Assembly (NCBI RefSeq): GCF_027887165.1 | Contig: NC_077232.1 | Coordinates: 54,608,788 to 54,672,787, forward strand | Reading direction: 5' to 3' | From: Monodelphis domestica | Taxonomy: Eukaryota; Chordata; Mammalia; Didelphimorphia; Didelphidae | Length of the DNA stretch: 64,000 bases | In this document: positions 44,201 to 54,718 of the stretch, piece after piece | Layout of the letters: each line of letters starts with the position of its first letter | Numbering within the stretch: position 1 is the first letter of the stretch | Notes under the pieces: generated by a model | The model's input: only the letters and a program-made list of their open reading frames with translations | Databases searched by the model: none | What the model was told of the DNA's origin: nothing | Translations under genes and position numbers: made by a program

Positions 44201-44817
44201 GATGAAGTAATTCTGACGTCATTTTTTCTGAGTTCATGTTTTTTTTCATCAAATAATTTTCTATTTTGAACTTATTTTTTCATTAGTGTTTGCTCATTTC
44301 TCAGCCTTTTAAAAATTAAATAAAAACTGCTAATTTGGGGCTCCGTATCTATGGTGAAGGAAGCACTATTCCAAACTTCAGGCTCTTTGTATATCTTCCT
44401 CCAGAGGTAGCTCTGTGGATCTATAAATTTTCAGTTCTTTCAATGGAGAGGGGTTTAATACTCTTCAGCTTGTGTTCTGATCTGTGAGTAACCACAAACA
44501 TACTTTTCTGCCTTTGAACTCTGACCAGGGTCCCTTGTTCCCCTGAGGCTATATACACTGGTGAATACTAGTTCTCCTAATAACTGGCTCACTGTTTTGT
44601 ACTTCACTTCCACCTTGGTGCACTGAATCTTTTGTGTCAACCTCCTAAATTGTTTGTGGTAAAAAAATTATTTTACTCCATCTTTTTATGGGCCATGTTA
44701 CTCCAGAATTCATTTTGAGGTGTTATAACTTAGTTTTTTGGGAAGTAACTTGTTAAAGATTGGGTGGGTCTGTATACCTATTGAGCCAACTTGGCTCTGC
44801 CTATTTCAGCTGTGCCT
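41264..44817 (-). mobile_element. HAL1-like LINE (ORF1 plus L1 3' end, no EN/RT), about 3.3 kb excluding insert
   Basis: Read on the minus strand, a 5' UTR (about 44807-44300; ends GCCAACTTGGCTCTGCC on plus) is followed by an ORF1 region with a coiled coil (about 44250-43700) and an ORF1 C-terminal part (43600-43000). After a linker comes the ORF2 C-terminal/3' UTR region (42300-41700, 41700-41275). That last part aligns with 50.2-51.1 kb. No endonuclease or RT segment lies between, which is the HAL1 (half-L1) arrangement. A T-run at 41271 marks the poly-A end. Imperfect flanking duplications AACTATGCCT (41264-41273) and AGCTGTGCCT (44808-44817) support a single insertion. All reading frames are broken, and a short L1 is inserted at 42687-42925. 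Confidence 0.75.
42671..42942. mobile_element. Short L1 insertion with 5' inversion (twin priming)
   Basis: The left part (42687-42784) is the L1 3' end on the minus strand (TAGTTGATTTAGAATA ... TTTTCCATGGTTACAAGACTC). The right part (42785-42925) is the adjoining upstream L1 segment on the plus strand (GAGAAAGAACTGTGGGAAAAG ... AATAGGTTTTGATCAA). About 45 bases normally lying between them are missing. Flanks AATTTACTTTTTTAAA (42671-42686) and the same with one extra T (42926-42942) are the target duplication. Confidence 0.9.
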
Positions 44818-45035
44818 TAAAAAACAACCCTTACCTTCTGTCTTAGAATCAATATTGTGTATTGGTTCCAAGGCAGAAGAGTGGTAAGGGCTAGAAAATG
44901 GGGGTCAAGTGACTTGCCCAGGGTCACACAGCTGGGAAGTGTCTGAGGCCAGATTTGAACCCAGGACCTCCCATCTCTAGGCCTAGTTTTCAATCAACTG
45001 AACTACCCCGGCTCCCCCCCACCCAACTGTGCCTT
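44808..45035 (-). repeat. SINE1/WSINE1-type SINE inserted at the HAL1 edge
   Basis: Element 44819-45024: AACCCTTACCTTCTGTCTTAG, AGTGACTTGCCCAGGGTCACA, CAGCTGGGAAGTGTCTGAGG, GATTTGAACCCAGGACCTCCC, ending GGCTCCCCCCC. Flanks AGCTGTGCCTT (44808-44818) and AACTGTGCCTT (45025-45035) are its target duplication and also match the HAL1's own duplication. Confidence 0.9.
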
Positions 45036-45209
45036 TTTAAAAGCCCTAAAGTATAGCTTGATTCTAATATTAGATTCCAAAGGTAGTCGCTATAAGTAAA
45101 CTGTTACCTGTAATAGTCTGTCCTTCTTAAATGTTCTATCTAATGTGTTCAATTTAAATTGGAGAAGACAAATATCCTGGGTTCAATTTGTTGTATTCAA
45201 GGAACACAT

Positions 45210-45211
<2 letters not shown>

Positions 45212-45262
<51 letters not shown>
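45212..45262. repeat. (GT)n(TA)n compound microsatellite
   Basis: About 15 GT units (45212-45242) run directly into ten TA units (45243-45262). Confidence 0.97.
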
Positions 45263-45504
45263 CACATGTATATATTAAACACATTTATACACTGGAGAGT
45301 TCCAAAGGTTACTGCTACTTTAATCTCTGCGATGATAGAAGTATTTCTATTTAACCCAGAAATGATTTATGGGTATGCAAAAATGGGTCAGTGGGGTGAT
45401 GAGTTCAAGAGAAAACTCTTTCCTTTTCTAGTAGAGGGTATTGAGGTTTTCTGTGCAAGTGTGCATCCATGCTACATGAGGGAAATATTATTTTTCATTA
45501 AATA

Positions 45505-45672
45505 ATAAGCCTAGTCCTAGAAGTGAGTTCAGAGGCCAGCTCATTCAATGTCTTCAATTTACAATAGAGGGAAATGAATTGAGCCCTAGAGAGGTCAAGT
45601 GACTTGCCAAGGTCTCATAAGGCAGATAATTATCAGTAGTAGAACTGAATCCAGGTCCTCTGACTCCAGACT
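45505..45672 (-). repeat. MIR-family SINE
   Basis: AGTCCTAGAAGTGAGTTCAG, CAATTTACAATAGAGGGAAAT, CTAGAGAGGTCAAGTGACTTG, GAACTGAATCCAGGTCCTCTG and ACTCCAGACTTTCTG follow reverse-complement MIR order. Confidence 0.78.
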
Positions 45673-46128
45673 TTCTGTGGGTTCCCTCCACCCCCCCCAC
45701 ACACACCTTTCTGCTATGCTATTTCATTAAAATGCTTTTGTCTTAACTAATTGTGTGGTCTGCTATTTAAAAATGAGAGGCTATTGTTTTTAGCAGATGG
45801 AGTCCTAAAGAATTCATTTAGCTTGATATAACTGTCAGAGAACACATCTTTCCTTTTTAGGATGAGAGAGATATTTTATTCTAGAACTTGGAATTGCGAA
45901 AAAAGCAAGACTCTTAGTTTTTTTTGTCATTCCTTTGAGAGTCTTGTCTACTCCACTCATGCATAATATATTCTCAGCCCAAATACAAAGTTCTTTAGAA
46001 TAAAGAATTGGTTCCTATTAGTTAGCTAATGACCATTTGTATAAGATTTTCTTAGAACTTCTTTTCCTTGTGGAAGGGTTTATGTTCCATTGTCAGAGAC
46101 GTCGAGTTAGCTTTTAGTGAGCATTCTA
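45673..46128. other. No recognised feature
   Basis: About 455 bases. A short poly-C/CA run lies at 45690-45706. No element identified. Confidence 0.4.
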
Positions 46129-46129
46129 T

Positions 46130-48062
46130 CTGCCTCCCAGTTTTAATTTTTGAAGGCCTAGAATGTGCTTCCCCTTTCTTCTACTTTCTGGCCTCCTTTA
46201 AAGCACCTCAAATCCCACCTTCAGCAAGGATTCTTAATTTTTTTTTAATTTGGAAAATTTTATTTAATTCATTAATTTAGAAGATTTTCCATGGTTACAA
46301 GATTCATGTTCTTTCCCTCCCCTCCCTCACACCCCCTCCCATAGCCAATGAGCAGTTCCATTGGGCTTTACATGTGTCATTGCTCAAGACATATTTCCAT
46401 ATCATTGGTATTTGTACTAGGGTGATTGTTTAGAGTCTACATCCCCAACCATATCCCCATCAACCCGTGTGATCAAGCAGTTGTTTTTCTTGTGTTTTTC
46501 TACTCCCACAGTTCTTTTTCTGGATGTGCATAGTGTTCATTCTCATAAATTCCTCAGAATTATCCTGGATCACTGCATTGCTGCTAGTAAGGAAGTCTAT
46601 TACATTCAATTGTACTACAGTGTATCAGTCTCTGGGTACAATGTTCTCCTGGTTCTGCTCCTTTCACTCTGCATAAATTTGTGGAGGTTGTTCCAGTCTC
46701 CATGGAATTCCTCCACTTTATTATTCCTTTGAGCACAATAGTATGCCATCACCAAAGGATACCACAATTTGTTCAGCCATTTCCCAAGTGATGGGCATCC
46801 CCTCATTTTCCAATATTTTTTGCCACCACAAAGAGTGCAGCTATGAATATTCTTGTACAAGTCTTTTTCCTTATTATCTCTTTGGGGTACAAACCCAGCA
46901 GTGCTATGGCAGGGTCAAAGGGCAGACAATCTTTTATCGCCCTTTGGGCATAGTTCCAAATTGCCTTCCAGAATGGTTGGATCAGTTCACAACTCAACCA
47001 GCAATGCATTAATATCTCAATTTTGCCACATCCCCTCCAACATATATTACTTTCTTTTGCTGTCATGTTAGACAGTATGTTGGATTTGGATAGGATTTGA
47101 ATAGGATTGTCATTTTTATTATGTTATCTCATCCTATCCATGAGCAATTAATGTTTTTCCAGCTGTTTATATCTAATTTTAATTGTATAGAAGGTGTTTT
47201 GTAGTTGTGTTCATATAATTCCTGTGTTTGTCTTGGCAAATAGATTCCTAAGTATTTTATATTTTCTTGAGTGATTTTAAATGGAATTTCTGTTTCTAAC
47301 TCTTCCTGTTGAGTTGTTTTGGAAATATATAGAAATGTTGATCATTCATGAGGGTTTATTGTGTATCCTGAAACTTTGCTAAAGTTGTTGATTATTTCCA
47401 CTAGCTTTTTAGTTGATTCTCTAGGATTCCTTAAGTAGACCATCATGTCATCTGCTAAGAGTGATAGCTTGGTCTCCTCATTGCCTATTTTAATACCTTC
47501 AATTTCTTTTTCTTCTCTAATTGCTACTGCTAGTGTTTATAGTACAATGTTAAATAATAGAGGTGATAATGAGTATCCTTGTTTCACTACTGATTTATTG
47601 GGAAGGCTTCTAGTTTATCCCCATTGCAGAGGATGTTTGCTGATGGTTTTAGATATATACTGTTTATTATTTTTAGGAAAGGCCCTTCTATTCCTATACT
47701 TTCTAGTGTTTTCAATAGGAATGAGTATTTTGTCAAAGACTTTTTCTGTATCTATTGAGATAATGTGATTTTTGTTGGTTTGCTTTTTGATATGGTCAGT
47801 TATGTGGATAGTTTTCCTACTATTGAACCATCCTCTTCAGCAAGGATTCTTTTCCAATCTTTCACTCCATCAAACACTTATACTGCCTTCTCCCTAAGCA
47901 TTTATCCCTTTATAATTTCTTTAGATTGAATAGAAATAGTTAAACATTGTCTCCTCCATTAGATTGTAATCTTTCTGAGGTCAGGAACATTGGTTTTCTT
48001 TGTATTCCCAGGGCTGAGTAAACAGCCACCCCTCAATAAATGATTGTTGACTGACTGATGGT
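46130..48062 (+). repeat. L2 LINE 3' end, split by an L1 insertion
   Basis: The left piece (46130-46235) has CTGCCTCCCAGTTTTAAT, AATGTGCTTCCCCTTTCTTC and AAATCCCACCTTCAGCAAGG. The right piece (47835-48062) continues with TTCTTTTCCAATCTTTCAC, TCTCCTCCATTAGATTGTAAT, TTGTATTCCCAGGGCTGAG and AATAAATGATTGTTGACTGAC. Together they follow L2 3' end order, interrupted by the L1 at 46236-47834. Confidence 0.75.
46219..47851 (-). mobile_element. L1, 5'-truncated with an internal deletion, nested in L2
   Basis: A perfect 17-base duplication CTTCAGCAAGGATTCTT flanks it (46219-46235, 47835-47851). On the minus strand, the 47834-47090 segment is RT to linker and 47085-46615 is the ORF2 C-terminus. The frames give KESNICWRGCGKIEILMHCW and SLGKWLNKLWYPLVMAYYCAQ, matching L1 KSGNNRCWRGCGEKGTLLHCW and the C-terminal HHGILCSHKK region. 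Then comes the 3' UTR. Compared with the copy at 50-52.9 kb, about 0.9 kb is missing at about 47072-47099, where the sequence jumps from GCTGTCATGTTAG to AGGATTGTCATTTTTATTATG. Non-functional. Confidence 0.95.
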
Positions 48063-48179
48063 CAGACTATAAACTTGGTAGAGACTATTATCATAATAAA
48101 TACCAAAAATCTGTGAATATCTAGATTCCCCTCTTTTATGAAACTAAACTTGTTCTGTTCTGCTTGTGTCTGTTCAACA

Positions 48180-48236
48180 TTGCCATCTTACGCATGAGGA
48201 AACTGAGTTTACGTGACTTGTCCAAGGATTCTTATG
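48180..48236 (-). repeat. MIR-family SINE scrap
   Basis: CGCATGAGGAAACTGAGTTTA and CGTGACTTGTCCAAGGATTC match reverse-complement MIR CORE only. Confidence 0.5.
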
Positions 48237-48866
48237 AGCATTCAGTAAGGATACCTCAATAGTAATTCTCTGTTCAGGGTTTTATTTTATTATTCATTCT
48301 GATAATTCTATTAGCTATTTAAAACTTCATCACACATCTGACAAAGAAAGTCTTTGCTTTTATCACCTTTCTACAGCTTGCGAATTTGGAAAGGTCAAAC
48401 ACATTGGCTGAAGTCATGCAAAGCATTAGATTTAGGTCTCTTGACTCCTCCATCAGGGGTTGTGTTCAATAGATGGGGCCGCCTCTTAACAGGATTACAC
48501 TGGTCTTGATGAATGCTCTTAGATGAGAAGGGTTTCTTGCTTCAGATAATTATCATGGCCAGTTTCTCTGTTGCTACATAGATAATAGTCTATAGGTCCA
48601 AATAATTTTTCAGTATGTAAGTGGAAATATGAATATGACACCTTCTGATTACAAATTAGGAGTGTTTCGGTACTGTCACAAGAGGTAGCTTCAATAGACC
48701 GAAAGCATGGAGAATGGACATTTCAAGCTGTGCTCATTAAGAAAAAGTCATTGAGCTTATTGGCAACAATTGTAGTTTCTGCTTGTCTAAGCTTCTTACT
48801 GGGGCTGAAAATGCATTTTAATTTTAGGATTTGGAAATGGAGTCAAATAACTTTTACCAAGTCCTA
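48237..48866. other. No recognised feature
   Basis: About 630 bases of ordinary-complexity sequence with no repeat recognised. Confidence 0.4.
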
Positions 48867-48867
48867 G

Positions 48868-48962
48868 GGTCACTGAATTTAAAGTAGAAGAGGTCTTATA
48901 TCATCTTGTCCAGATCTTTCATTTTACCAATGAAGAAACTAAGTCCCAGGAAGGTAAAATCA
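48868..48962 (-). repeat. MIR-family SINE, truncated
   Basis: TTTAAAGTAGAAGAGGTCTTA, ATCATCTTGTCCAGATCTTTC and CAATGAAGAAACTAAGTCCCA are the right half of a reverse-complement MIR. It stops where the next SINE begins, so the MAR1 copy likely inserted into it. Confidence 0.65.
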
Positions 48963-48965
48963 GAG

Positions 48966-49197
48966 GATGCTAGGTGGCACAGTGGATAGAGTCCTGAGCC
49001 TAGGGGTTAGGAAGACTCATCTTTGTGAATTCAAATCCGACTTCACACATTTACTAGTTAACTCTGCCTCAGTTTCTGCATCTATAAAATGAGCTAGAAA
49101 AGAAAATGGCATGCCATTCTTCTTCCTTGCCAAGAAATCCCGAAATGGAGTCATGAAGAGTAAGACATGACTGAAATGACTAAACAACAACAGATTA
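48966..49197 (+). repeat. MAR1-type SINE, near full length
   Basis: GATGCTAGGTGGCACAGTGG, AGGAAGACTCATCTTTGTG, AATTCAAATCCGACTTCACAC, ATAAAATGAGCTAGAAAAGA, GGAGTCATGAAGAGTAAGAC, ATGACTGAAATGACTAAACAA. The central accttgggcaagtcacttaa piece is shortened. Confidence 0.88.
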
Positions 49198-50026
49198 ACA
49201 ACAAAGCCCTGGCCATAAATTTCAGTGGCGATTCAAATGTATTCTTTTTTTTAAAACTTCAAGCCCTGTTCTTCTTTTTTTTCCCTATTGAATTTTGTCT
49301 CTGATATTTGAAACCTGAATAAACTGAAGGAATGCCAAGATTGAAAATATGTGGTGAGGTAATTTGTTTCTCAATATATGTTAGCTAGCAATATCAAAAA
49401 AGGTCAGATGTTCAACAGGCCAGACAGAAGAAAAAAATGTTTAGGTCAGTGCCTTATCAAGCAGTTTAAGAGATTCTTTATGACTATCTATCCTTTTTTA
49501 ATCTGCAATATGTAGGCAATTGCTGCTGTACTAAAACCTTCCTCCATGCATTTTTATTGCTCATTTCCAGTAGATTATCTGTGCACCTCTTAACACAGAA
49601 TAGCAATAGTTCAATTAACTAGAGGACTTTAGGGTGATGTTTTGGGTCACTGAATTTTCTGGATAACAGAGGCTTAACAAGAAAGTCTCTTTTTATTTCA
49701 ATACTTATTCAAAGATGTCCTAGGATAAGTAAATACCCTTTCTTGTCTCAGTAACCTAACAGTGTATTTTTTGAAACTCAAATTTTCATGGTACCTTGAG
49801 GCTATTCTAAAAACTGATTCAGATTGTCAAGAAGATATAATGGAGCTGAGTCCATTGATGTGGACATTTAATTAAATGGTAAGCTTGAATATGGAGCCCA
49901 TGTAGGGTCAATTAATTAGTTTTCTTGGAAAATTAGCATTTTGGTAACTCCAAACTACCAGATTAGAAAAGACCTGAAAGCAAAACAAAAATATAGAAGG
50001 CCCTTTCAAATATAAATATATTCAGT
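49198..50026. other. No recognised feature
   Basis: About 830 bases, AT-rich, no repeat or gene recognised. Confidence 0.4.
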
Positions 50027-52902
50027 CATGTGTCTATTTTTTTTCTGGGATTAAAAGATAAGGGTTTTATTTTTTTTTCCATTTGAATTAGTTTATTTAT
50101 TCAATTTAGAACTTTATTCCTTGGTTACAATAATCACATTATTTCCCTCCCTCCCTTCCCTCCACCCATTCTTCCAGCAGCAAATGCCCAATTTCATTGG
50201 GTATTACTTATGTCCTTAATCAGAACCTATTTCCATGTGGTTGATGTTTGCACTAGGATGTTCATTTAGAGTCTACATCCCCAACCATGTCCCTTTGAAC
50301 CATGTATTCAAGCAGTTGTTTCTCTTCTGTGTTTTTACTCCCACAGTGTTTCCTCTGAATGTGGATAGTGTTTTTTTCTCCTACATTCCTCCAAGTTTTT
50401 CAGGATCACTGCATTGCCACTAATGGAGAAGTCCATTACCTTCAATTGAACCACAGTGTATCAGTCTCTGTGTACAATGTTTTCCTGGTTCTGCTCCTCT
50501 CACTCTGCATCACTTCCTGGAGTTCCAGTCTCCATGGAATTCCTCCACTTTATTATTCCTTTTAGCACAATAGTATTCCATCACCAACATATACCACAAT
50601 TTGTTCAGCCATTCTCCAATTGAAGGGCATGCCCGCATTTTCCAATTTTTGGCCACCACAAAGAGCGCAGCTATGAATATTCTAGTACAAGTCTATTTCC
50701 TTATTATCTCTTTGGGGTATAAACCCAGCAGTGCTATGACTGGATCAAAGGGCAGTCTTTTAGTGCCCTTTGGGCACAGTTCCAAATTGCCCTCCAGAAT
50801 GGTTAGACCAATTCACAACTCCACCAGCAATGCATTAATGTCCCTACTTTGCCACAACTCCTCCAGCATTCATTACTTTCCTTTGCTGTCATGTTAGCCA
50901 ATCCGCTAGGTGTGAGGTGATACCTCAGAGTTGTTTTGATTTGCATTTCTCTGATTATAAGAGATTTAGACCACTTTTTCTTGTGCTTATTAATAGTTTT
51001 GATTTCCTTATCTGAAAATTGCCTATTCATGTCCCTTGCCCATTTATCAATTGGAGAATGGCTTGATTTTTTGTACAATTGGATTAGCTCTTTATAAATT
51101 TGAGTAATTAGACTTTGTCAGAGGTTTTTGTAATTAAGATTGTTTCCCAATTTGTTGCTTCTCTTCTAATTTTGGATGCATTTGTTTTGTTTGTACAAGA
51201 ACTTTTTAGTTTGTAATAATTATTGATTTTATATTTTGTGTTTTTTTTTCTAACTCTTGCTTGGTTTTAAAGTCTTTCCTTTCCCAAAGATCTGACAAGT
51301 ATACTATTCTGTGTCCACCTAATTTGCTAATCGTTTTCCTCTTTATACTGAGGGCATTCACCCATTCTGAGTTTATCTTGGTGTAGGGTATGGGATGTTG
51401 ATCCAAACCCAATCTCTCCCATACTGTCTTCCAATTTTCCCTGCAGTTTTTATCAAATAGTGGGTTTTGGTCCCCAAAACTGGGGTCTTTGGGCTTATCA
51501 TAGACTGTCTTGCTTAGATCATTTACCTCAAGTCTATTCCACTGATTCTCCTTTCTGTCTCTTAGCCAGTACCAAATTGCTTTCATGACCACTGCTTTAT
51601 AGTATAGTTTGAGATCTGGGACTGCAAGTCCTCCTTCCTTTGCATTTTTTTTTCATGATTTCTCTGGATATCCTTGATTTTTTGTTCTTCCAAATGAATT
51701 TTGTTATGATTTTTTTTCTAATTCAGTAAAAAAGTTTTTTGGTAGTTCAGTGGGTATGGCACTAAATAAGTAAATTAATTTGGGCAGGATTGTCATTTTT
51801 ATTATGTTAGCTCATCCTAAACATGAGCAACTAATGTTTCTCCAATTTTTTAGATCTAGTTTTAATTGTGTGGAGAGTGTTTTGTAGTTCTGTGCATATA
51901 GTTCCTGTCTTTGTCTTGGCAGATAGATTCCTAAGTATTTTATATTGTATAGGGTGATTTTAAAAGGAATTTCTCTTTCTCATTCTTGCTGCTGAGATGG
52001 GTTGGAGATATATAGAAATGCTGATGATTTTTGTGTCTTTATTTTGTAACCTTCAACTTTGCTAAAATTGTTGATTATTTCCTCTAGCTTTTTGGTTGAT
52101 TCTCTGGGATTCTTTAAGTAGACCATCATGTCATCTGCAAAGAGTGATAGCTTCGTCTCCTCATTGCCAATTTTAATACCTTCAATTTCTTTTTCTTCTC
52201 TAATTGCTACTGCTAGTGTTTCTAGTACAATGTTAAATAATAGAGGTGATAATGGGTATCCCTGTTTCACTCCTGCTCTTATTGGGAAGGTTCCTAGTTT
52301 ATCCCCAATTGCAGATGATGTTAGCTGATGGTTTTAGATATACACTGTTTATTATTCTTAGGAAAGGACCTTTTATTCCTATACTTTCTAGTGTTTTCAA
52401 TAGGAATGGGTGTTGTATTTTGTCAAAGGCTTTTTCTGCATCAATTGAGATAATCATGTGATTTTTGTTGGTTTGCTTGTTAGTATGGTCAATTATGTGG
52501 ATGATTTTCCTAATATTGAACGATCCTTGGATTCCTGGCATGAATCCTACCTGGTCATAATGAATAACCCTTGTGATGACTTGCTGGAGTCTTTTTGCTA
52601 CTATCCTATTGACGATTTTTGAATCTATATTCATTATGGAGATTGATCTATAGTTTTCTTTCTCTGTTTTTGACCTGCCTGGCTTTGGAATCAGTACCAT
52701 GTTTGTGTTGTAAAATGAATTTGGTCAAACTCCTTCTTTGCTTATTTTGTCAAATAGTTTGTATAATATTGTGATTAGTTCTTTGAATGTTTGATAGAAT
52801 TCATTTGTGAACCCATCTGGACCTGGGGATTTTTTCTTAGGGAGTTCTTTGGTGGGTTGTTCAATTTCTTTTTCTGATATGGGGTTGCATGTGTCTATTT
52901 TT
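50027..52902 (-). mobile_element. L1, 5'-truncated, 2.8 kb, with probable 3' transduction
   Basis: Flanked by a perfect 15-base duplication CATGTGTCTATTTTT (50027-50041, 52888-52902). On the minus strand it starts within the RT. The frame 52299-52700 has [36 protein letters not shown] and [20 protein letters not shown], matching L1 RT. The frame 51980-52270 carries the catalytic box [10 protein letters not shown] (FADD at 52130-52141). 51206-51592 is the post-RT region; 50803-51078 has IREMQIKTTLRYHLTPSG and CGKVGTLMHCWWSC, the cysteine-rich C-terminus. These frames differ, so there are at least two frameshifts plus stops. Endonuclease and ORF1 are absent, so it cannot move on its own. Two poly-A tracts with 20 non-L1 bases between them end the element (50042-50078). 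Confidence 0.96.
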
Positions 52903-52984
52903 GCTAGAGGAATACTACTAATAGAACTTCAGAATGCTTGGCCCTGGAACCTTGATGACAAATAAGTTGCTTAATCATTCAATT

Positions 52985-53208
52985 GTTCAACTTTTCATGG
53001 CCTTGTGGACTGTTGGGTGGTTTTCTTGGCAATTATACTAGACTGGGTAACCACTCTTTTTCTCCAGTGAATTAAGGAAAACAGAGGTGTTGTAACTGGC
53101 TTCAGATCACAGAGCTAGTAAATATCTGAGGTCCGACTGAATTCAGGTCTTCCTCACTCCACACCCTGTGCTCTCTCTACCAAGCCACCTAGCTACCTCT
53201 TAGGCACA
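52985..53208 (-). repeat. MAR1-type SINE
   Basis: CAACTTTTCATGGCCTTGTGG, TTTTCTTGGCAATTATACTAG, TTAAGGAAAACAGAGGTGTTG, TCACAGAGCTAGTAAATATC and CTCTCTACCAAGCCACCTAGC follow the reverse-complement order. Located just beyond the L1 insertion. Confidence 0.78.
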
Positions 53209-53414
53209 AGGAGCAGAAGAAGAAACCATACATATTAAAGGATAATGCAGAAAAATATCTGTGCAAATAAGGAATGTGCTAGGAATAAATTCATTTGATA
53301 TAATCAAGGACTTAAGATTGACAAAACCTTAAAGAAAACATGCTGTAGCAGATGGGTTCTTAAGATGGCATCAGAAGGCTTGAGGGTTTGCAAAAAAAGA
53401 CCATAATTCAATGA

Positions 53415-53602
53415 TATATAATAGTGAAAGGAGTACTAGTTTGGGAGCAAAATGACAGAAGTTCAAATTCTGCTTATTACGCTCACTAGTGGTGTAACCT
53501 TGAGGTCACAATTTCCCTTGACATTAGTTCCTTAATTTGTAAAATGATAGTACTGAACTAAATGACTTCTGAAGTTGCTTTCTGCTCTAAATATAATCTT
53601 AG
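53415..53602 (+). repeat. MIR-family SINE
   Basis: ATAATAGTGAAAGGAGTACTA, GAAGTTCAAATTCTGCTTATT, GTAACCTTGAGGTCACAATTT, AATTTGTAAAATGATAGTACT and AAATGACTTCTGAAGTTGC follow MIR order. Confidence 0.7.
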
Positions 53603-54528
53603 GAATAAGACTTCAAATCTTAGACACATGTCCTTTAAATCAGTGGGATGTAGCGAGCATTTTGGATTTCTCTAATAGAACTAAAAAAAAAAGCTTTTTT
53701 TATGACTCAAGTGATATCTCCCTTCCAAAATTTCTTTTAAATATGAAGTGTAACATTCTATTCTGGGAGACTGTAGCTCAGGTGCACTTTGCTCTTCTTT
53801 TGAACCAAGACTCTGCAGTCATTTATTTGCTCATATAAACATGAGGAAGCAAAGAACAAAAAATGTCACTATTTGGCAGAGGTGGTCCAAAGTAGAGTAT
53901 AGTTCAATGGCAGTCAAGAAAATTAAAGGAATTCCAGGTTGAATTAAGAAAGTTGGAGTACCCGGTATAAGAAAGCATACGTTATCCTGCTCAGACAATA
54001 TGTAGAATAACATATTCCCTTCTAAGACCTACAGTTTAGGAAGGACATCAATATGCCTGGTACATATGGTTGGAGAAAATGTCAGAATTTGGAATCATGG
54101 AGGTCAATTATTTATGAATGCCAGCTAGGAAAAAACTAAGTTGGGGGACTTGGTAAGTTGTAGCTTGAATGTCAGTTTTTCTTCGTTCCTATCCTGATTG
54201 ATGTTAGTTAAGCCTGTTTGTGAGGTGGAGTTTCTGTTAGCATTCATCTAGGGTTTTGATTCTTCTGTCTCAGTCACAGAAACCAACAGATGATGGCTGA
54301 ACTTGGCGAAGTGGAATCTACAGAGAGTTGTTATTTATGTCTGATAGGAACAAAGGCAGCTGGGATAGTACTTAAGCTTAAAGCAGTCAAATTTACTTTT
54401 ATATATTGAAATCAGGACATCTGGCCAAGCCCAGAAAAAAGAGGGTACATGTTACATCATATCAGAAGATATAGATAATGGTGTATTTAATAACCCAATG
54501 TCAAATATGTGTTGATCTAATTGTTATG
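53603..54528. other. No recognised feature
   Basis: About 925 bases. No repeat or gene identified; the frames at 53575-53838 and 53831-54013 have no domain. Confidence 0.4.
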
Positions 54529-54529
54529 G

Positions 54530-54718
54530 AACTCATAACTAAAAGGGACCCGAGAAGGAATTTAGTTCACCCTTTTTAGTTTAACTGTAAAGGAAACTGA
54601 GACTTAGGGAGTGGAAGTCATTTATCCAAGGTCTCATCTTAATGGCAAATCAGGGTTTTGAACTCAAGTCTTCTGACTCAAAATTCAGGATTCTTTTCAA
54701 TAAATTATGCTGTCTCTT
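54530..54718 (-). repeat. MIR-family SINE
   Basis: ATAACTAAAAGGGACCCGAG, AACTGTAAAGGAAACTGAGAC, AAGGTCTCATCTTAATGGC, GGTTTTGAACTCAAGTCTTCT and GACTCAAAATTCAGGATTC follow reverse-complement MIR order. Confidence 0.72.

Noticed and set aside
45145-45505. Frames with long Cys-Val or Val-Cys repeats
   Set aside because: They are translations of the (GT)n(TA)n microsatellite at 45212-45262.
52900-53210. Possible continuation of the L1 beyond 52887
   Set aside because: The perfect target duplication ends the element at 52888-52902, and the following sequence is unrelated up to a MAR1 SINE.
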